In this document: positions 22,799 to 33,033 of the stretch, piece after piece
Layout of the letters: every line of letters begins with the position of its first letter
How positions within the stretch are numbered: the stretch's first letter is position 1
NCBI GenBank assembly: GCA_036346225.1
Contig: JARFIW010001215.1
Span: forward strand, 9,128,501 to 9,192,500
Direction of reading: 5' to 3'
Length of the DNA stretch: 64,000 nucleotides
Source of the DNA: Platerodrilus igneus
Lineage: Eukaryota > Arthropoda > Insecta > Coleoptera > Lycidae
Notes under the pieces: generated by a model
The model's input: only the letters and a program-made list of their open reading frames with translations
Database searches by the model: none
Told to the model about the DNA's origin: nothing
Program-made: the position numbers and the translations under genes

Positions 22799-23309
22799 AG
22801 GTCTAAAGCTGAAAAGCGTAAGTTGCCCCATGAGAAAAACAATAAAAATTTAGTTAAGTTTGAAATTGGTGATGAAGTATTGATTCGCACCCACCCACAA
22901 GGGTGAGGATCGTGAAATCATTTTGCTCTATTCGTGACCAGCTAGGGTCATAGCTCTTACGAGATTAAAAGTAGTTGTGATGGTACTCCGCTGGGTATCC
23001 AAAATATGATTAATTTAAAGCCGTATGTTTCATCATACAACAACGCGATTAATTAGTATTAGGTTAGTCTTATGTGTATTGATTTTCATTATTTTTAAAG
23101 CATTCTAATCAATAGTGGGAATGATGTGGCAGGCAGTCCTGTTATAAATCGTTAATTTTTAATTCTAAGGTATTTTTGATATTTATAGACTGAGGGATAA
23201 AGTGTCTTGGTAGTAGCGTCTTGCAGGTACGAATGCTTCTTATGGAAGGACGTTGCATGCTACTGCGGGGGGGTTGCATGGGCTCACGTAAGATTGAAAA
23301 AGTGTAGTA

Positions 23310-24462
23310 AAGGTCAAACACTTAACAGGTAAACATGTTGATATTTACACCTTATCTTCAAGTAGGGAAATATCAGTAATTGTAGATACTGTAACGGTGG
23401 TACATCTCAATTACATTCCTAGCACTTCTACAAATGCATCAATAATATCATTAGAATTTGAAACATTTTATGAGATTTTATATAGTACTTCAAATCCTGT
23501 TAAAAATTTAGGCCTGAATGGATTAAAGAACATCGGTAATACTTGTTTCATGAACTCTGTAATTCAATGCTTCATAAATACAAAACTACTATTGGAAACA
23601 TCAAAAACGGAAATGTTCACAAAGGAAATTAACACTAGTATTTCCAGTACGAAAGGAGCTCTCATTAAGTCCTCACTCAACTGATCAAGGACCTATGGTC
23701 TAAAGATTAACATGTAGGTGTAGTTTTACTGTTAGTTTAAAATAGCAAATTCAGCTTTTTGCATCACCGTTTATGGATTACCTTCAACAATATGCACAAG
23801 AGTTTCTATGATATTTTGTTTGAAGGACTCCGCAAAGATGTCAATCGAGTTGTTACCAAAACCTACACCAATTTCCATAGAAATAGATGAAAAATTAAAT
23901 GACTGTGATGAAGCTTCTGAATCCTTGCGACAATCTCTATTAATGGTGAATTCCAAAGTTATGGATATTTTTGTAGGACAGTTGATATTTACATTACGTT
24001 GCACAGATTGTGGACATTATTCTGTAGCATTTGATTCATTTTCGGATTGAGAGAGGAAATATTGTATGGCGATGAGAAATCAACACGTTTAAAATGTAAG
24101 AAAAGAAGGAATTACACACCATCGTTTGCCATACAGAACTTCCTAATATTAGTAATATAATACACTTTTGACCTACAGAAAGATTTAGGAGGAAAATGTC
24201 TACAGCTATAGATTTTGCAATAGATGATTTGGATATGCATGATTATGCTTCCAAAACAATCCTGTGGATTATTGTTATAACTTGTATGTAACATCGAATC
24301 ACAGCGAGACTACATACAATGACTATTATACAACATACTACTGACATCCACATTCATTTATGTGGCATGAATACAGTGACTCCAGGGAGTGCAGTATGTA
24401 TTCTAAAGTTCTAGTAATCAGAGAAGCATATGCCCTATTCTATGAATTGAAAAATAAAAAGT
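23310..24462 (+). pseudogene. Intronless ubiquitin-specific protease (USP2/21-type) pseudogene
   Basis: The frame at 23397-23684 includes the USP Cys box, GLKNIGNTCFMNSVIQCF, with the catalytic Cys. After frame changes come a DAQEFL-like relic near 23795, SIEIDEKLNDCDEASES (23875), the zinc-binding TLRCTDCGHYSV (23995) and LKCKKRRNYTPSFAIQ (24090), and the end of the catalytic domain REAYALFYELKNK with a stop near 24462. The His box region near 24300-24340 is degenerate. All domains follow each other without introns, so it is a processed retrocopy. The likely source is a Usp2/Usp21-like gene; the subfamily is inferred from the order and wording of the motifs. Confidence 0.75.
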
Positions 24463-24769
24463 AATTTCATCTCTAACTTGTTACCTGTATACTGAATGTT
24501 AATTTGTAGTATTCTGCATTATATAATATATACACCATGTTTACATTGTTGAAGCTCAATTACGTATTTTATAGGTCATGACAGCAAAATTTAGTGGCGA
24601 CTATAATTAATTTTGGTTTTTGAATTGCCGTAATAAAGACTAGTAACTGTCAGGTCGGTGATTATAAGACCATTTTCTTTTTTATTTTATTACGTTACCA
24701 TATTATTATTACTGTAAACATTAAATCAATAACCTTTTAAAACTATTGATACTAAGCCTTTAGGTTACT

Positions 24770-24770
<1 letters not shown>

Positions 24771-24820
<50 letters not shown>
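24771..24820. repeat. (AT)n array at the edge of repeat R copy 1
   Basis: About 50 bases of AT with one C interruption. It marks the left end of the dispersed repeat R; the second copy of R also abuts AT arrays. Confidence 0.85.
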
Positions 24821-24823
<3 letters not shown>

Positions 24824-26150
24824 ATAAATTTTCCATTTTATCAAGCTATACTAAAAGTTAAAAACACTACGGTTAACAAAGATTGATGAATAGTTACTTG
24901 TTGAAAGCATATATAGGATATTACGTACTAGTAATACAGCGTTTGAGGTTTATAAAAAGCATTTTTATTTGTTTGCATATACGAAGGGTATCTAATGCAT
25001 CTTCGATTGAATGTGTATAGGTTTTGTTTTCATTTAAGCATTTGTATTTTGTGCAGGATACTGTATGCCAATTATAATTTTGAGTTTCCTAAAATGAGAT
25101 ATGTTTAATACATTTAAATTATAAAGCAACATAAAAAAATTTTGAAATGTCAAATAAAATGTAAAATAAAACAAAGCTGTTCTAAAATAGTAATTAGGTA
25201 GATTTAAGTTAAATTTGTTGAATGCATCCCTTATGTTATATTAGTAGTAGGCTAGAAATAAGTTTGTTTTTTTTTGTTGTTGTTATAGTGATAGTTTTTT
25301 TTTTTAAAGGAATAATTATAAAATTTTTGAGAGAGTTTACACACAAAATTTTTGTACCTTGATAAAATTGTGTTGGCTAAGAGCTGTATTGAGAATTTAA
25401 ATAAAATTAAATATACATGTTAAAGTGCATGCATTTCATTTAATCTGGTAAAGGAAAAGTGAAAGTTAAACGACGAAAATTAATTTATTAAAGAAAGAGG
25501 AATTTCAAATATACCAACATCGGGGCATCCTTTGTTGTGGTTCAGGAGTTGCAGCTGATCAGTTAATTGGTGACGTATAAGGTGTTCGTAGTTGTAGAGT
25601 AATAAAACAATTAGTGGTTGAAGTAGTTCCATAAGAGAACCTAAAACTAGAAGAAAACATTATTGTATTTTATACTAAAACATATATTTAATAGGTACTC
25701 ACTGAAAGCGCTTGAGGCAACTTTGTGTATCCTGTTTCCAATCCTGTACAACCAGACACATTCAACGGAGTTACAGGTATAAAAGTTAATATTATCTACT
25801 CTTCATATTATTTAATTTGGAATAAATTAAATTTCAAACGTTAACTAGAATAAATAATTGCAGAACAAATTTATCAATCTTTGTCTAATCGGTATACGTA
25901 AGCACAACTTAGAGGTTAAATTGATTTTGATCGTATACGCTTTAGGCGCCTGTGTTTCAATACCTGTAAGGGGATAAAGAACCTACTTCTCCTTACAGAG
26001 TTAAAATACTAGATTCAGTTTCCTGAGAGAGAGTTTCAAAAAGCCGTGGCATAATTGAATTGAGAGAGTTTTATTTTATCAATTACAGACTAACACCATA
26101 TTACAGGTTGCACCTATTATTTTACTCTTATATTAAAGCATCAGTACACA
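24821..26150. repeat. Dispersed repeat R, copy 1 (uninterrupted)
   Basis: This 1.3-kb unit is found again, inverted and more diverged in places, at 53775-57525. Shared landmarks include AAACACTACGGT, GATACCCTTCGTATT (inverted here), a CCTGTAACTCC block near 25770 and a GCCACGGCTTTT block near 26050. On the minus strand some blocks look like exons: an ATGCCACGGCTTTTTG start, splice-like TTACAG and AGTGAGTAC sites, and an open stretch at about 25480-25640. The product is not recognised. It could be a duplicated gene, a captured gene fragment or an unnamed transposon. It contains the empty site of the 804-bp-TIR element near 25846. Confidence 0.6.
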
Positions 26151-26180
26151 TAAAATATCAACATACATAACAATATATAT

Positions 26181-28253
26181 CATCACCATTAGGTCTTCAG
26201 TCCTGGAACTGGTTAGACGCGTACCCTCATTGTTTCCTATTCTGAACTAACCTACACATTTTCCTGAAATTTGCACAGTCTGCATTTATCACTATCTGAT
26301 CTAGGTCTACATCTACCTCCTTTTTCCTATCTCTGCTTGTAATATATCCCATACTATTCCCCAAAATGCATTAGAACGTATTCCACCCTTCTATTTCTCC
26401 TATTTTCTCCACAGATATCCTTGTTCCCCTACTATTTCTATAACCTATTTGTTATTAATTTTGTCTGTCCATGCTATCATCCTCATACATCTAAAGCACA
26501 GAATTCCAAAGGCTGCTACCGTTCTTCTGTCTTTTCCTACTGCCCGTATTTCATAGGCATACTGTGCTGTGCTGCACACCTATGCTTTCGCCAATTTTCT
26601 TCTTTCATCATAGGCGCTGTTCTTTCTTGTTGGATGCACTTCAGTTCCCATCTATTGTTTTACAATTATATACCCTATTTCTCCGACATTCAGTAGTTGT
26701 GAAGTGGGGTAAGCAGCCTGTAGCTGCCAAGTTTCCCCAGCACTTGAACATTTACCGATTTAATATTTTTCCAATATGTCGTTTGGCACAGTCAACATTA
26801 GTTGCAGGTATTTCACAACCAACAACTGTAGTTGTTTATAATAATCTTCAGATTTATCTGCACTTATTTTTTCGTCATTAGGTTGGTTTTCTGTCTTAAA
26901 ACTGGTGGGTCACGTACCTGCACTTATTTATATTCTGAGCTAGCCTACACAGTGCCCTAAAATTCTCACACAGCCTACATACAATTCGGTTCCTCTTCTA
27001 TTGTTTTCTAATTTTATGCTCAATTTCACCGAGATTCAGTGAAGGGGGTTAAGCAGCCTGCGGCTACCAAGATCCCCCAACACTTAGAGATTTGCCGAAT
27101 TAATAGTTTTCCAGTAAATCCTTACACACAATTAACATTATTCAAGAATATTGCCCAACCAATACTTGTAGTTGCTTATAATAATCACCATGTTTAACTA
27201 CAGTTACTTTTTTCGTCATTCCTTTATCCATCTTAGGACTGGTTGGATGCGTACCTCCATTGATTTCTATTCTGAGCTAGCCTACACATTTCCCTGAATT
27301 TCCTACAGCCTACATCTTTCACTATCTGTGTGCAGTAATCTAACCTAGGTCTTCCTCTGCTTCTCTTTTTTCTTATCTCTGCTTCTAATATGTTCCGCAC
27401 TATGCCCTCATGCCGTAGTATGTGGCCTATCATCCTGTCTCTCCTATTTTTTACCGTTTTCCACATATTTCTTTCTTCCCCTACCATTTTTAGTACATCT
27501 TCGTTCTTAACTTTGTCTGTCCATGATATCTTCATCATATGTCTGTAGCACCACATTTCAAAGGCTTCTACCTTTTTCTTGTCCGCTTCTCCTTCTGTCC
27601 AGGCTTCACAGCCGTACAGTGCTGTGCTCCACAAATGTTTTAAGCAATCTTTTCCTTGTTTCTATGTTTGTTGTCTTTGAGCACAGTAATTGCTTTTTCT
27701 TGTTAAATGCAGCACGACCTTGTGCTAATCTTTGTTTTATATCTTATGCGCTTTTCCCATCTTGTGTTATTTGGCTTCCTAGGTAGCAGAAATACTTAAC
27801 CTCTTGTAAGTTCTTGTTACCTATTTGTATTCTTGTTTTTGATTTATTTTCCCTCCTTTGCTTACTAGTATTTTAGTTTTATTTTTGTTAATTTTCATAC
27901 CATATCCCTCTGTTGAACCATTTCCATTTCATTAAGAGCAGCTTCTAACTCTTCTTTGCTAGATGCTAATACCGCTATATCATCTGCAAATCTAAGCATA
28001 TCAATTTTTTGTCCTTGCATAGTAATTCCAAATGTCTTCCTGCATTTGACAGTATTCATTACCTCTTCAATGTACAAGTTAAAAATTAATGGGGATAGGG
28101 CACATCCCTGTCTCACCCCTTTCCTAATGTTTACTTCTCTACGTTCCTGCTCTAATTCTATTACTGCTGTTTGCTCTTTGTATAAGTTATGTACTATTCG
28201 TCTATCCCTATAACTCATTCCAATCTTTTTGAGTATTTCGAACATTTTTTTCC
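26181..28253 (-). mobile_element. RTE-type LINE, 5' truncated, composite 3' end
   Basis: The element reads right to left. Its 3' end at 26181 starts with a CATCACCATT tail and its 5' truncation is at 28253. ATATATAT at 26173-26180 and again at 28254-28261 is the probable target-site duplication. Coding sequence occupies 28253-27233. Left of that, two further diverged copies of the RTE 3' end occur in the same direction (about 26875-27000 and 26181-26600), each separated by a short block with GCAGCCTG(T/C)(A/G)GCT. All lie inside one pair of duplications, so they moved as one unit. Confidence 0.65.
27233..28253 (-). pseudogene. RTE reverse transcriptase and carboxyl end, truncated
   Basis: Begins within the reverse transcriptase (WKKMFEILKKIGMSYRDRRI), continues through VRQGCALSPLIFNLYIEEVM and the catalytic box RFADDIAVLASSKEELEAAL. 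After frame breaks between 27900 and 27634 comes the carboxyl region STALYGCEAWTEGEADKKK, a HILRHEGI motif, RGRPRLDYCTQIVKDVG and NQWRYASNQS, ending at 27233. This matches RTE-clade LINEs. It lacks the endonuclease because of 5' truncation. Confidence 0.8.
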
Positions 28254-28756
28254 ATATATATACAACAAATAAATCAAACGCACTTTGTAACACCTTTGAA
28301 CACCAAGACAGAATAATAAGAAAGATCTCTGAATCAATTAGCAATGGTACTTGTTTTTTTGCAATGATAAGACGCGATTATTAGTAAGATTGGGTCAAAA
28401 AACCGAAGCAGAATAATGTTACTCAACAGAGAACGAAATCGCCAATTTGAACCTGTAATAACTCACCCTGCAGGTTAATTTCAACTTTTTAAAATAATCC
28501 ATCCTAGTATGCATGCGTTACCTTGTTCTAGATGAGTGCAAAGACATTTTGAACTTTGCATTACATCTTACACGATTTGCATTTTTTAGACACTCGATTT
28601 GCAATATAACCTTAATTAAGCTATTTTATTTTAAGTTATTCATTGTAATATCCAATATACAAGCAATAAATATAGCTATAAAGGTATTGATTCAAATTTT
28701 TCTATCTCTCTGTGATGTCGATAAATATTAACCAAATTTGTGTTTAATTACTTCAA

Positions 28757-28880
28757 ACTGTGTTCATCATCATCATTTTGTTTTCGACCTTACTTAAGGT
28801 CGGTTTGACGTAGCTCTAACTTCTTTTCTCTTCTGTGCTAATCTAAAAAGCTCTACATACCCTTCACAACCTAAATTTCT
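28757..28880 (-). mobile_element. 3' end of a second RTE-like LINE subfamily
   Basis: On the minus strand a short frame VELFRLAQKRKEVRATSNRP ends in a stop, followed by an ATGATGATG tail (CATCATCATC on the plus strand at 28762). It has the same layout as the other RTE tails but clearly different wording, so it is a separate subfamily. Only the last about 120 bases remain. Confidence 0.65.
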
Positions 28881-28969
28881 AATAATTTGACTAATATAGT
28901 TAAGCTGTGTTGTGGATACTTATTTCATTAGACAAAATTTCCGTGGACTTATTCCACATCTTCAACGCC

Positions 28970-29110
28970 CTGTTATAATAATTGTTTCGGTGCAATATCA
29001 CCGATAATCCAATACTATAAGAACGTTTCCATTGTCAGTAAATACAGCATCCTCAAATTGTTAAACACAAAAAGCTTTATATTTAATCACAGTCGCTGTT
29101 AATTTTTTTC
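28970..29110 (-). repeat. Dispersed repeat S, copy 1
   Basis: About 130 bases here resemble 63875-64000 at the right edge. Shared words include GCATCCTCAAAT, AAACACAAAAAGCT and CTGTTAATTTT. Read on the minus strand both copies contain a similar peptide, with FEDAVFTDNGNVL here and FEDAIFTYNKNIL in the other copy. The change pattern suggests an old protein-coding sequence. I do not recognise the family. Confidence 0.45.
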
Positions 29111-29633
29111 CCAGAGTAGATGATATAAACCTTTGTTTTTATTTTTAAATGAAGAAAAACCATCCTTAACAAAATCTTCAAAATGAAATATTACACATGC
29201 GACATCTAGTATTAATAAAAATAATACTGTTATCAAAGTAATGGTTTCTATTTTATTTTATCATCCCCATAGAAGTCAGTTTGAAATACTGTCATAAAAT
29301 GTAATGCAATAATGCTTCTTTATAAAACACTTCTGAACAAAGTTTTTAAAACGAGATCTTTTTTGGTAATCAATTTTTCTTGAACTTCTTATAAATAATT
29401 GAAAGAAGTCATATTGAGTAGGCAAGAATAGAAATTACGCGCATATTGCTGATGGAGACGCGCTACTACAGTATTATTATATATTTAATTTAGCATTCGT
29501 ATGTCGCCGCTTATGAACGAAGAAGTTCCGTTTTTTGTGTAAAATACTGTATTACGGTTTTAGGATGTTCTCTCTCTCCTTACAGTATACTAACAAATTA
29601 TGATCGACTTTAGTAGGTACGTTATTTTTTAAA
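29111..29633. other. Non-coding stretch
   Basis: AT-rich DNA between repeat S and the first MITE. No open frame or RNA gene seen. Confidence 0.4.
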
Positions 29634-30132
29634 AGGGCCGAACAGAATACAACGGCGTCAACTTAAGGAAATAAATGATGCCCGTCGACTTTCATTTTGC
29701 AATAACCTCGGTTGTTATTTTATTAATCTATGATTACTTTTATTTACATCAAAATGGATTTTGTAACTTCAAAGTACTGTTTTTATAACCACTAGCCCGT
29801 TTATCGTATATAATTGAATATTCGCGTACTACTTCCATCAATTCTTCTTCAAAAGTTGCCTGTTAATAAATATTATAAAACAATAAAATAGGAATATTTC
29901 GTTTTTAAAAGGATACCAACAACAGAAGCTCGTACAACATTCAAAGTAATAAAGTAGGGTTATGATTTCAACGTACTTGACATTTGCGAGCGTAAAAGCA
30001 GAAAGTTTGCCAATTTTTAACGTTGAACTGAGTCAAACGCCATACATTGTGTGTACAGTCATTTAAAATGGCTCTTTTAACTCTTGATTGACCACCAACG
30101 CCGTACAACGGCGTAGTATTCTGTTCAGCCCT
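29634..30132. mobile_element. 499-bp MITE with AGGGCYGAACAGAATAC ends
   Basis: AGGGCCGAACAGAATAC at 29634 is matched by an inverted copy ending AGCCCT at 30132, with one transition in the first 17 bases. The next inner bases (ACGGCG / CGCCGT) also pair partly. AAA flanks both ends, a possible 3-bp target duplication but too simple to trust. Non-coding; an internal ACAACGGCG word is repeated near both ends. Confidence 0.6.
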
Positions 30133-30179
30133 AAATCAGCGATTAAAATTATTAATTAAATATTCTTGTAGTATACAAT

Positions 30180-30585
30180 GACTACGTTTATTTCGGTTAT
30201 TTCGATCCCGATTGAAGTCGAGCGGCTTTAATTGTCAATCCCAATCCCAAGCGTTTATATGTAAAGGGTTTGAAAAAGAAGAAGGAGTTATTAAATTACT
30301 TTCTCGGTTATGTTGATAAAAATAAAGACCGAAAAATGACAAGATGCGAAGTTAGGTACGAATACGCACTTGAAGTGTCATTTCAGGTAAATTCAAGTGC
30401 TTACCCGTTTATATGGGTAGTTTGAAGCCGCTTCAGTCAAGTCAAGCTGTAAATTTTTGGGATTGACTTGAACTGTTCAAGCCGCTTGAAATCATATTCT
30501 TGCGTGTTTAAATCCAAGCTTGAAAGTGGATTACTCGAACAGCTTGATTTCAAACCGGATTGAAGTAACCGAAATAAACGTAGTC
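30180..30585. mobile_element. 406-bp MITE with GACTACGTTTATTTCGGTTA ends
   Basis: A perfect 20-base inverted repeat, GACTACGTTTATTTCGGTTA, bounds the unit; pairing continues for about 25 more bases with mismatches (TTCAATCC / GATTGAAG). The interior has several near copies of GATTGACTTGA/TCAAGCCGCTTGAA words. No coding sequence. No clear target duplication. Confidence 0.6.
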
Positions 30586-30820
30586 TAAGTGTACATCGGC
30601 ATGACACTTTCCATTCAATAGAATAACGCAATGCCTATTGCAAAATTGATTTACCATTATGTTGTCAAATGTTGAGAAAACGCATATACTAACAAATCTG
30701 ATAACAACTACAGAAACAAAAACTGAATAGGCGTGTTTACTATATGCTCGTGAACTTTTACAATACCTGCTCTACAAGTGGAAAATATTATTGCAAGTGT
30801 ATTATTAGTTTGATCTCAAT

Positions 30821-31691
30821 ATGTCCGGAAGTGAACCTAATATAAGATCTGCTGCTTCACACAGTGATGAAAAAGATGATGCATACTACGCATTGTTGAA
30901 ATTGTTTCACATTCACCTACATATATCGAAGATACTTGTAACAAAATAACTAAACGAATTTCTAATAAAATTGAGGACATGTTTAAAGCTTTCGCTAATA
31001 CAATTCAAGACCTACAGTTAGAACTTTGTGTTGCACAAAAGGTTATTAGCATTCTGAGAAACTTGGCTACTTAGAGCAATATGCGACGTAGTAGTTTGCA
31101 TATTTACGGCCTGCCAAAATCCCCAGATGAAAATACTGATACTATACTTGTAAATATGTTTCAGAAAAAATTAGGCGTTGTTGTACTCACGTGTTCCATT
31201 GATAGAAGTCATGAAATATGTCAAAAAGTCGAAGGTAAACTAAGCCGATTATTATAAGATTTAATTCTTATAACATATAAAATCTTGTTTACAAACAAAG
31301 ATTCAGGTTGAAAGGATGTGGCATAGTTATTAAAGAGAATTTCACATTGGCTCGTCAAAATCTGTATGTACACCAAAATTTTAATTATCGTAGTACTTGG
31401 AGTAATGATGGTACTATTTTTCTTAAAGTTAACAATAAAATTCATAAATAAAACAATATATCTGATTTCAATAACTTAACTAAAAAATAATATAATTATT
31501 AATATTGTTGATTGGTTTAAATTTTTTCATCTGTTACTATTTTAATTGCGAACTTATAAAAATGAATAGACATTACCTGTTCATCTGTTAACCTTGAGCT
31601 CGTAATAACAGGAACAATAATTCGAACTCGTTCAACTTATATTACATTGGATTTATTTATTTTGACCCTGTTGCACTTAATTCCTTTGATT
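30821..31691 (+). pseudogene. LINE-A ORF1 remnant
   Basis: Starts with an ATG at 30821 (MSGSEPNIRSAAS) and passes through an acidic stretch. It then has a coiled-coil-like stretch, an RRM-like part with LHIYGLPKSPDENTD (31095), and the carboxyl region with NIFTNK-like, RLKGCGIVIKENFTLARQ and LYVHQNFNYRS segments up to 31440. Several stops and frame changes. Such ORF1 proteins bind element RNA. The copia insertion at 31697 lies just behind it. Confidence 0.6.
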
Positions 31692-31696
31692 GTATT

Positions 31697-31918
31697 TGTT
31701 AGTGTAGTGTTTTGTGCGCAACGCTGCGCTAAGATTAAAAATAGTAGGCAGGACGTTTTGGTTACGGGGATGGTTGTTTTGTTATTTTTTAAGTTAGTTA
31801 CGTCAAAATCGGTTTAAGAGGATATTTTGGATGTTACTTTTATATTACCGAGAATAAATGAAGTTCCTTTTGTTATTTATTATATGACAGCAATCCTCAT
31901 CCACCCCAAATATCAATA
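31697..31918 (+). repeat. Copia 5' LTR
   Basis: Begins TGTTAGTG and ends ATCAATA. It contains an AATAAA signal in GAGAATAAATGAAG near 31855. It would drive transcription of the element; no clear TATA box was picked out. Confidence 0.95.
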
Positions 31919-31932
31919 GGTTATGGGCCCAG
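31919..31932 (+). promoter_or_regulatory. Copia primer-binding site (half initiator tRNA-Met)
   Basis: GGTTATGGGCCCAG directly follows the LTR. It is complementary to the anticodon stem-loop side of initiator tRNA-Met (CTGGGCCCATAACC), the known copia arrangement in which a cleaved half-tRNA is the primer. Confidence 0.9.
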
Positions 31933-31986
31933 GTACCAGATAACCACGTACGATTATAGACAGAAAACGATACGATAAACGCAGAC

Positions 31987-33033
31987 ATGGATGCTTTCAT
32001 AGATAAATTGGGAAACGACAATTACCGAGCTTGGTCCCTACGAATGAGAAGTATACTAGTGACGAAAGGTGTGAGCGATGCTATTAAGGATGGTTTTGAA
32101 GCAAGCAAGGACGGGGAAAATGCGAGCGTCGACGAAAAATGCTTTGCTTTAATCATGTTGAACGTAGACGACAAAAATTTAAACTTAATAGAAGACTGCA
32201 AAACGTCTAACGATATGTGGAAAAAATTGGAAACGTCACATACTAAACTCGATAGCTACCACGCAATATTAATGTTGAAAAGTTACGTGAACGATAAAAA
32301 ACGACCGGACGAGAAATTTGATGAGTATTTTCATAACAAAGACGAACTTAGAAGAAAGATCAATAAATACGGAATTACGATAGATGAAAAAATGAGTATT
32401 GGTGTAATACTCATAGGACTACCAAGCGAATATGAAGCTATTGTGCAAACAATAAACATAAACGATGCGAATCTCAAGTTAGAACATATACGAACGAGAC
32501 TAAACGAAGAAGAGAGATTAATAAATGCGAGAGACGACCAAATTGGAAACGCAAATGTGTGTTTGTTTAAGCAGAACGTCAAATATCATCATAACGATCA
32601 AAAGACAACGTCACCGAGCACGCCAAACGTCAAGAACGCTAGAAACGAAATCAAAACTCCAAATGAACGTAAAATTAAGTGTTTCAGGTGTAATACATAC
32701 GGCGATCATATTGGTAGATACTGTCCTAAATTTGGCGACCAAATCTACGATGAAAATAGAAAAGTATGTCCGAATAAGCGGGGAACGAGACACGATGCAA
32801 AAACGAGCATTTGCATTGACCCTGGTGCGTTAACAGTAAAAACGAGTCAAAACGAGTGGGTTTTAGATAGTGGGGCTACAGACCACATGACGAACGATCT
32901 ACAAAAGTTTTCACAGTTGAAACGAGTAAGCAAGACTGTAATCTGTGCTGGAGGAAGTAATTTAGAGTGTGAAGGAAAAGGCGATGTTTCTATTAAGTGG
33001 TCAGATAAAATGGAGGAAACAGTCAAGTATTAA
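31987..33033 (+). CDS. Copia Gag and protease start
   Basis: A 348-codon frame from an ATG 55 bases after the primer-binding site. Residues 1-190 are the UBN2-type Gag (RAWSLRMRSIL near the start, SYVNDKKRPDEKFDEYF in the middle). A zinc knuckle CFRCNTYGDHIGRYC follows at about residue 233; its spacing is C-x2-C-x5-H-x4-C, one residue longer than usual. The protease active site WVLDSGATDHMT is at about residue 291. The frame stops at 33033 because one base is missing in an A run (GTCAAGTATTAAATG); the next segment goes on in another frame. Gag packages element RNA; the protease cuts the polyprotein. Confidence 0.9.
   Translation: MDAFIDKLGNDNYRAWSLRMRSILVTKGVSDAIKDGFEASKDGENASVDEKCFALIMLNVDDKNLNLIEDCKTSNDMWKKLETSHTKLDSYHAILMLKSYVNDKKRPDEKFDEYFHNKDELRRKINKYGITIDEKMSIGVILIGLPSEYEAIVQTININDANLKLEHIRTRLNEEERLINARDDQIGNANVCLFKQNVKYHHNDQKTTSPSTPNVKNARNEIKTPNERKIKCFRCNTYGDHIGRYCPKFGDQIYDENRKVCPNKRGTRHDAKTSICIDPGALTVKTSQNEWVLDSGATDHMTNDLQKFSQLKRVSKTVICAGGSNLECEGKGDVSIKWSDKMEETVKY

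Larger units (their letters stand above)
20790..23045 (+). pseudogene. Ty3/gypsy pol remnant with two SINE insertions
   Basis: Pieces in order: reverse transcriptase (NLTASYWQIGIKPDH at 20800, KVLPFRLSTSVG, the YVDDLL catalytic box at 20998), RNase H (VITDHKLLAFLMSCRLLN at 21150), integrase zinc finger (HTIRKIIAGCELCQRAK at 21680), integrase core (LLVMLDAFSKFISLYPSKKA at 22090, VLVDNGSQFSSNQW with a catalytic Asp, then MTERINKE with the Glu), and the carboxyl end (KFEIGDEVLIRTHPQG, NMINLKPYVSS) to 23045. Two related insertions interrupt the integrase. A TGTGGCAGGC start at 23125 after a purine-rich stretch could be the 3' LTR. Frames are broken in many places. Confidence 0.75.

Noticed and set aside
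26421..26881. Plus-strand Phe/Ser/Cys-rich frames
   Set aside because: They are antisense to diverged RTE 3' modules.
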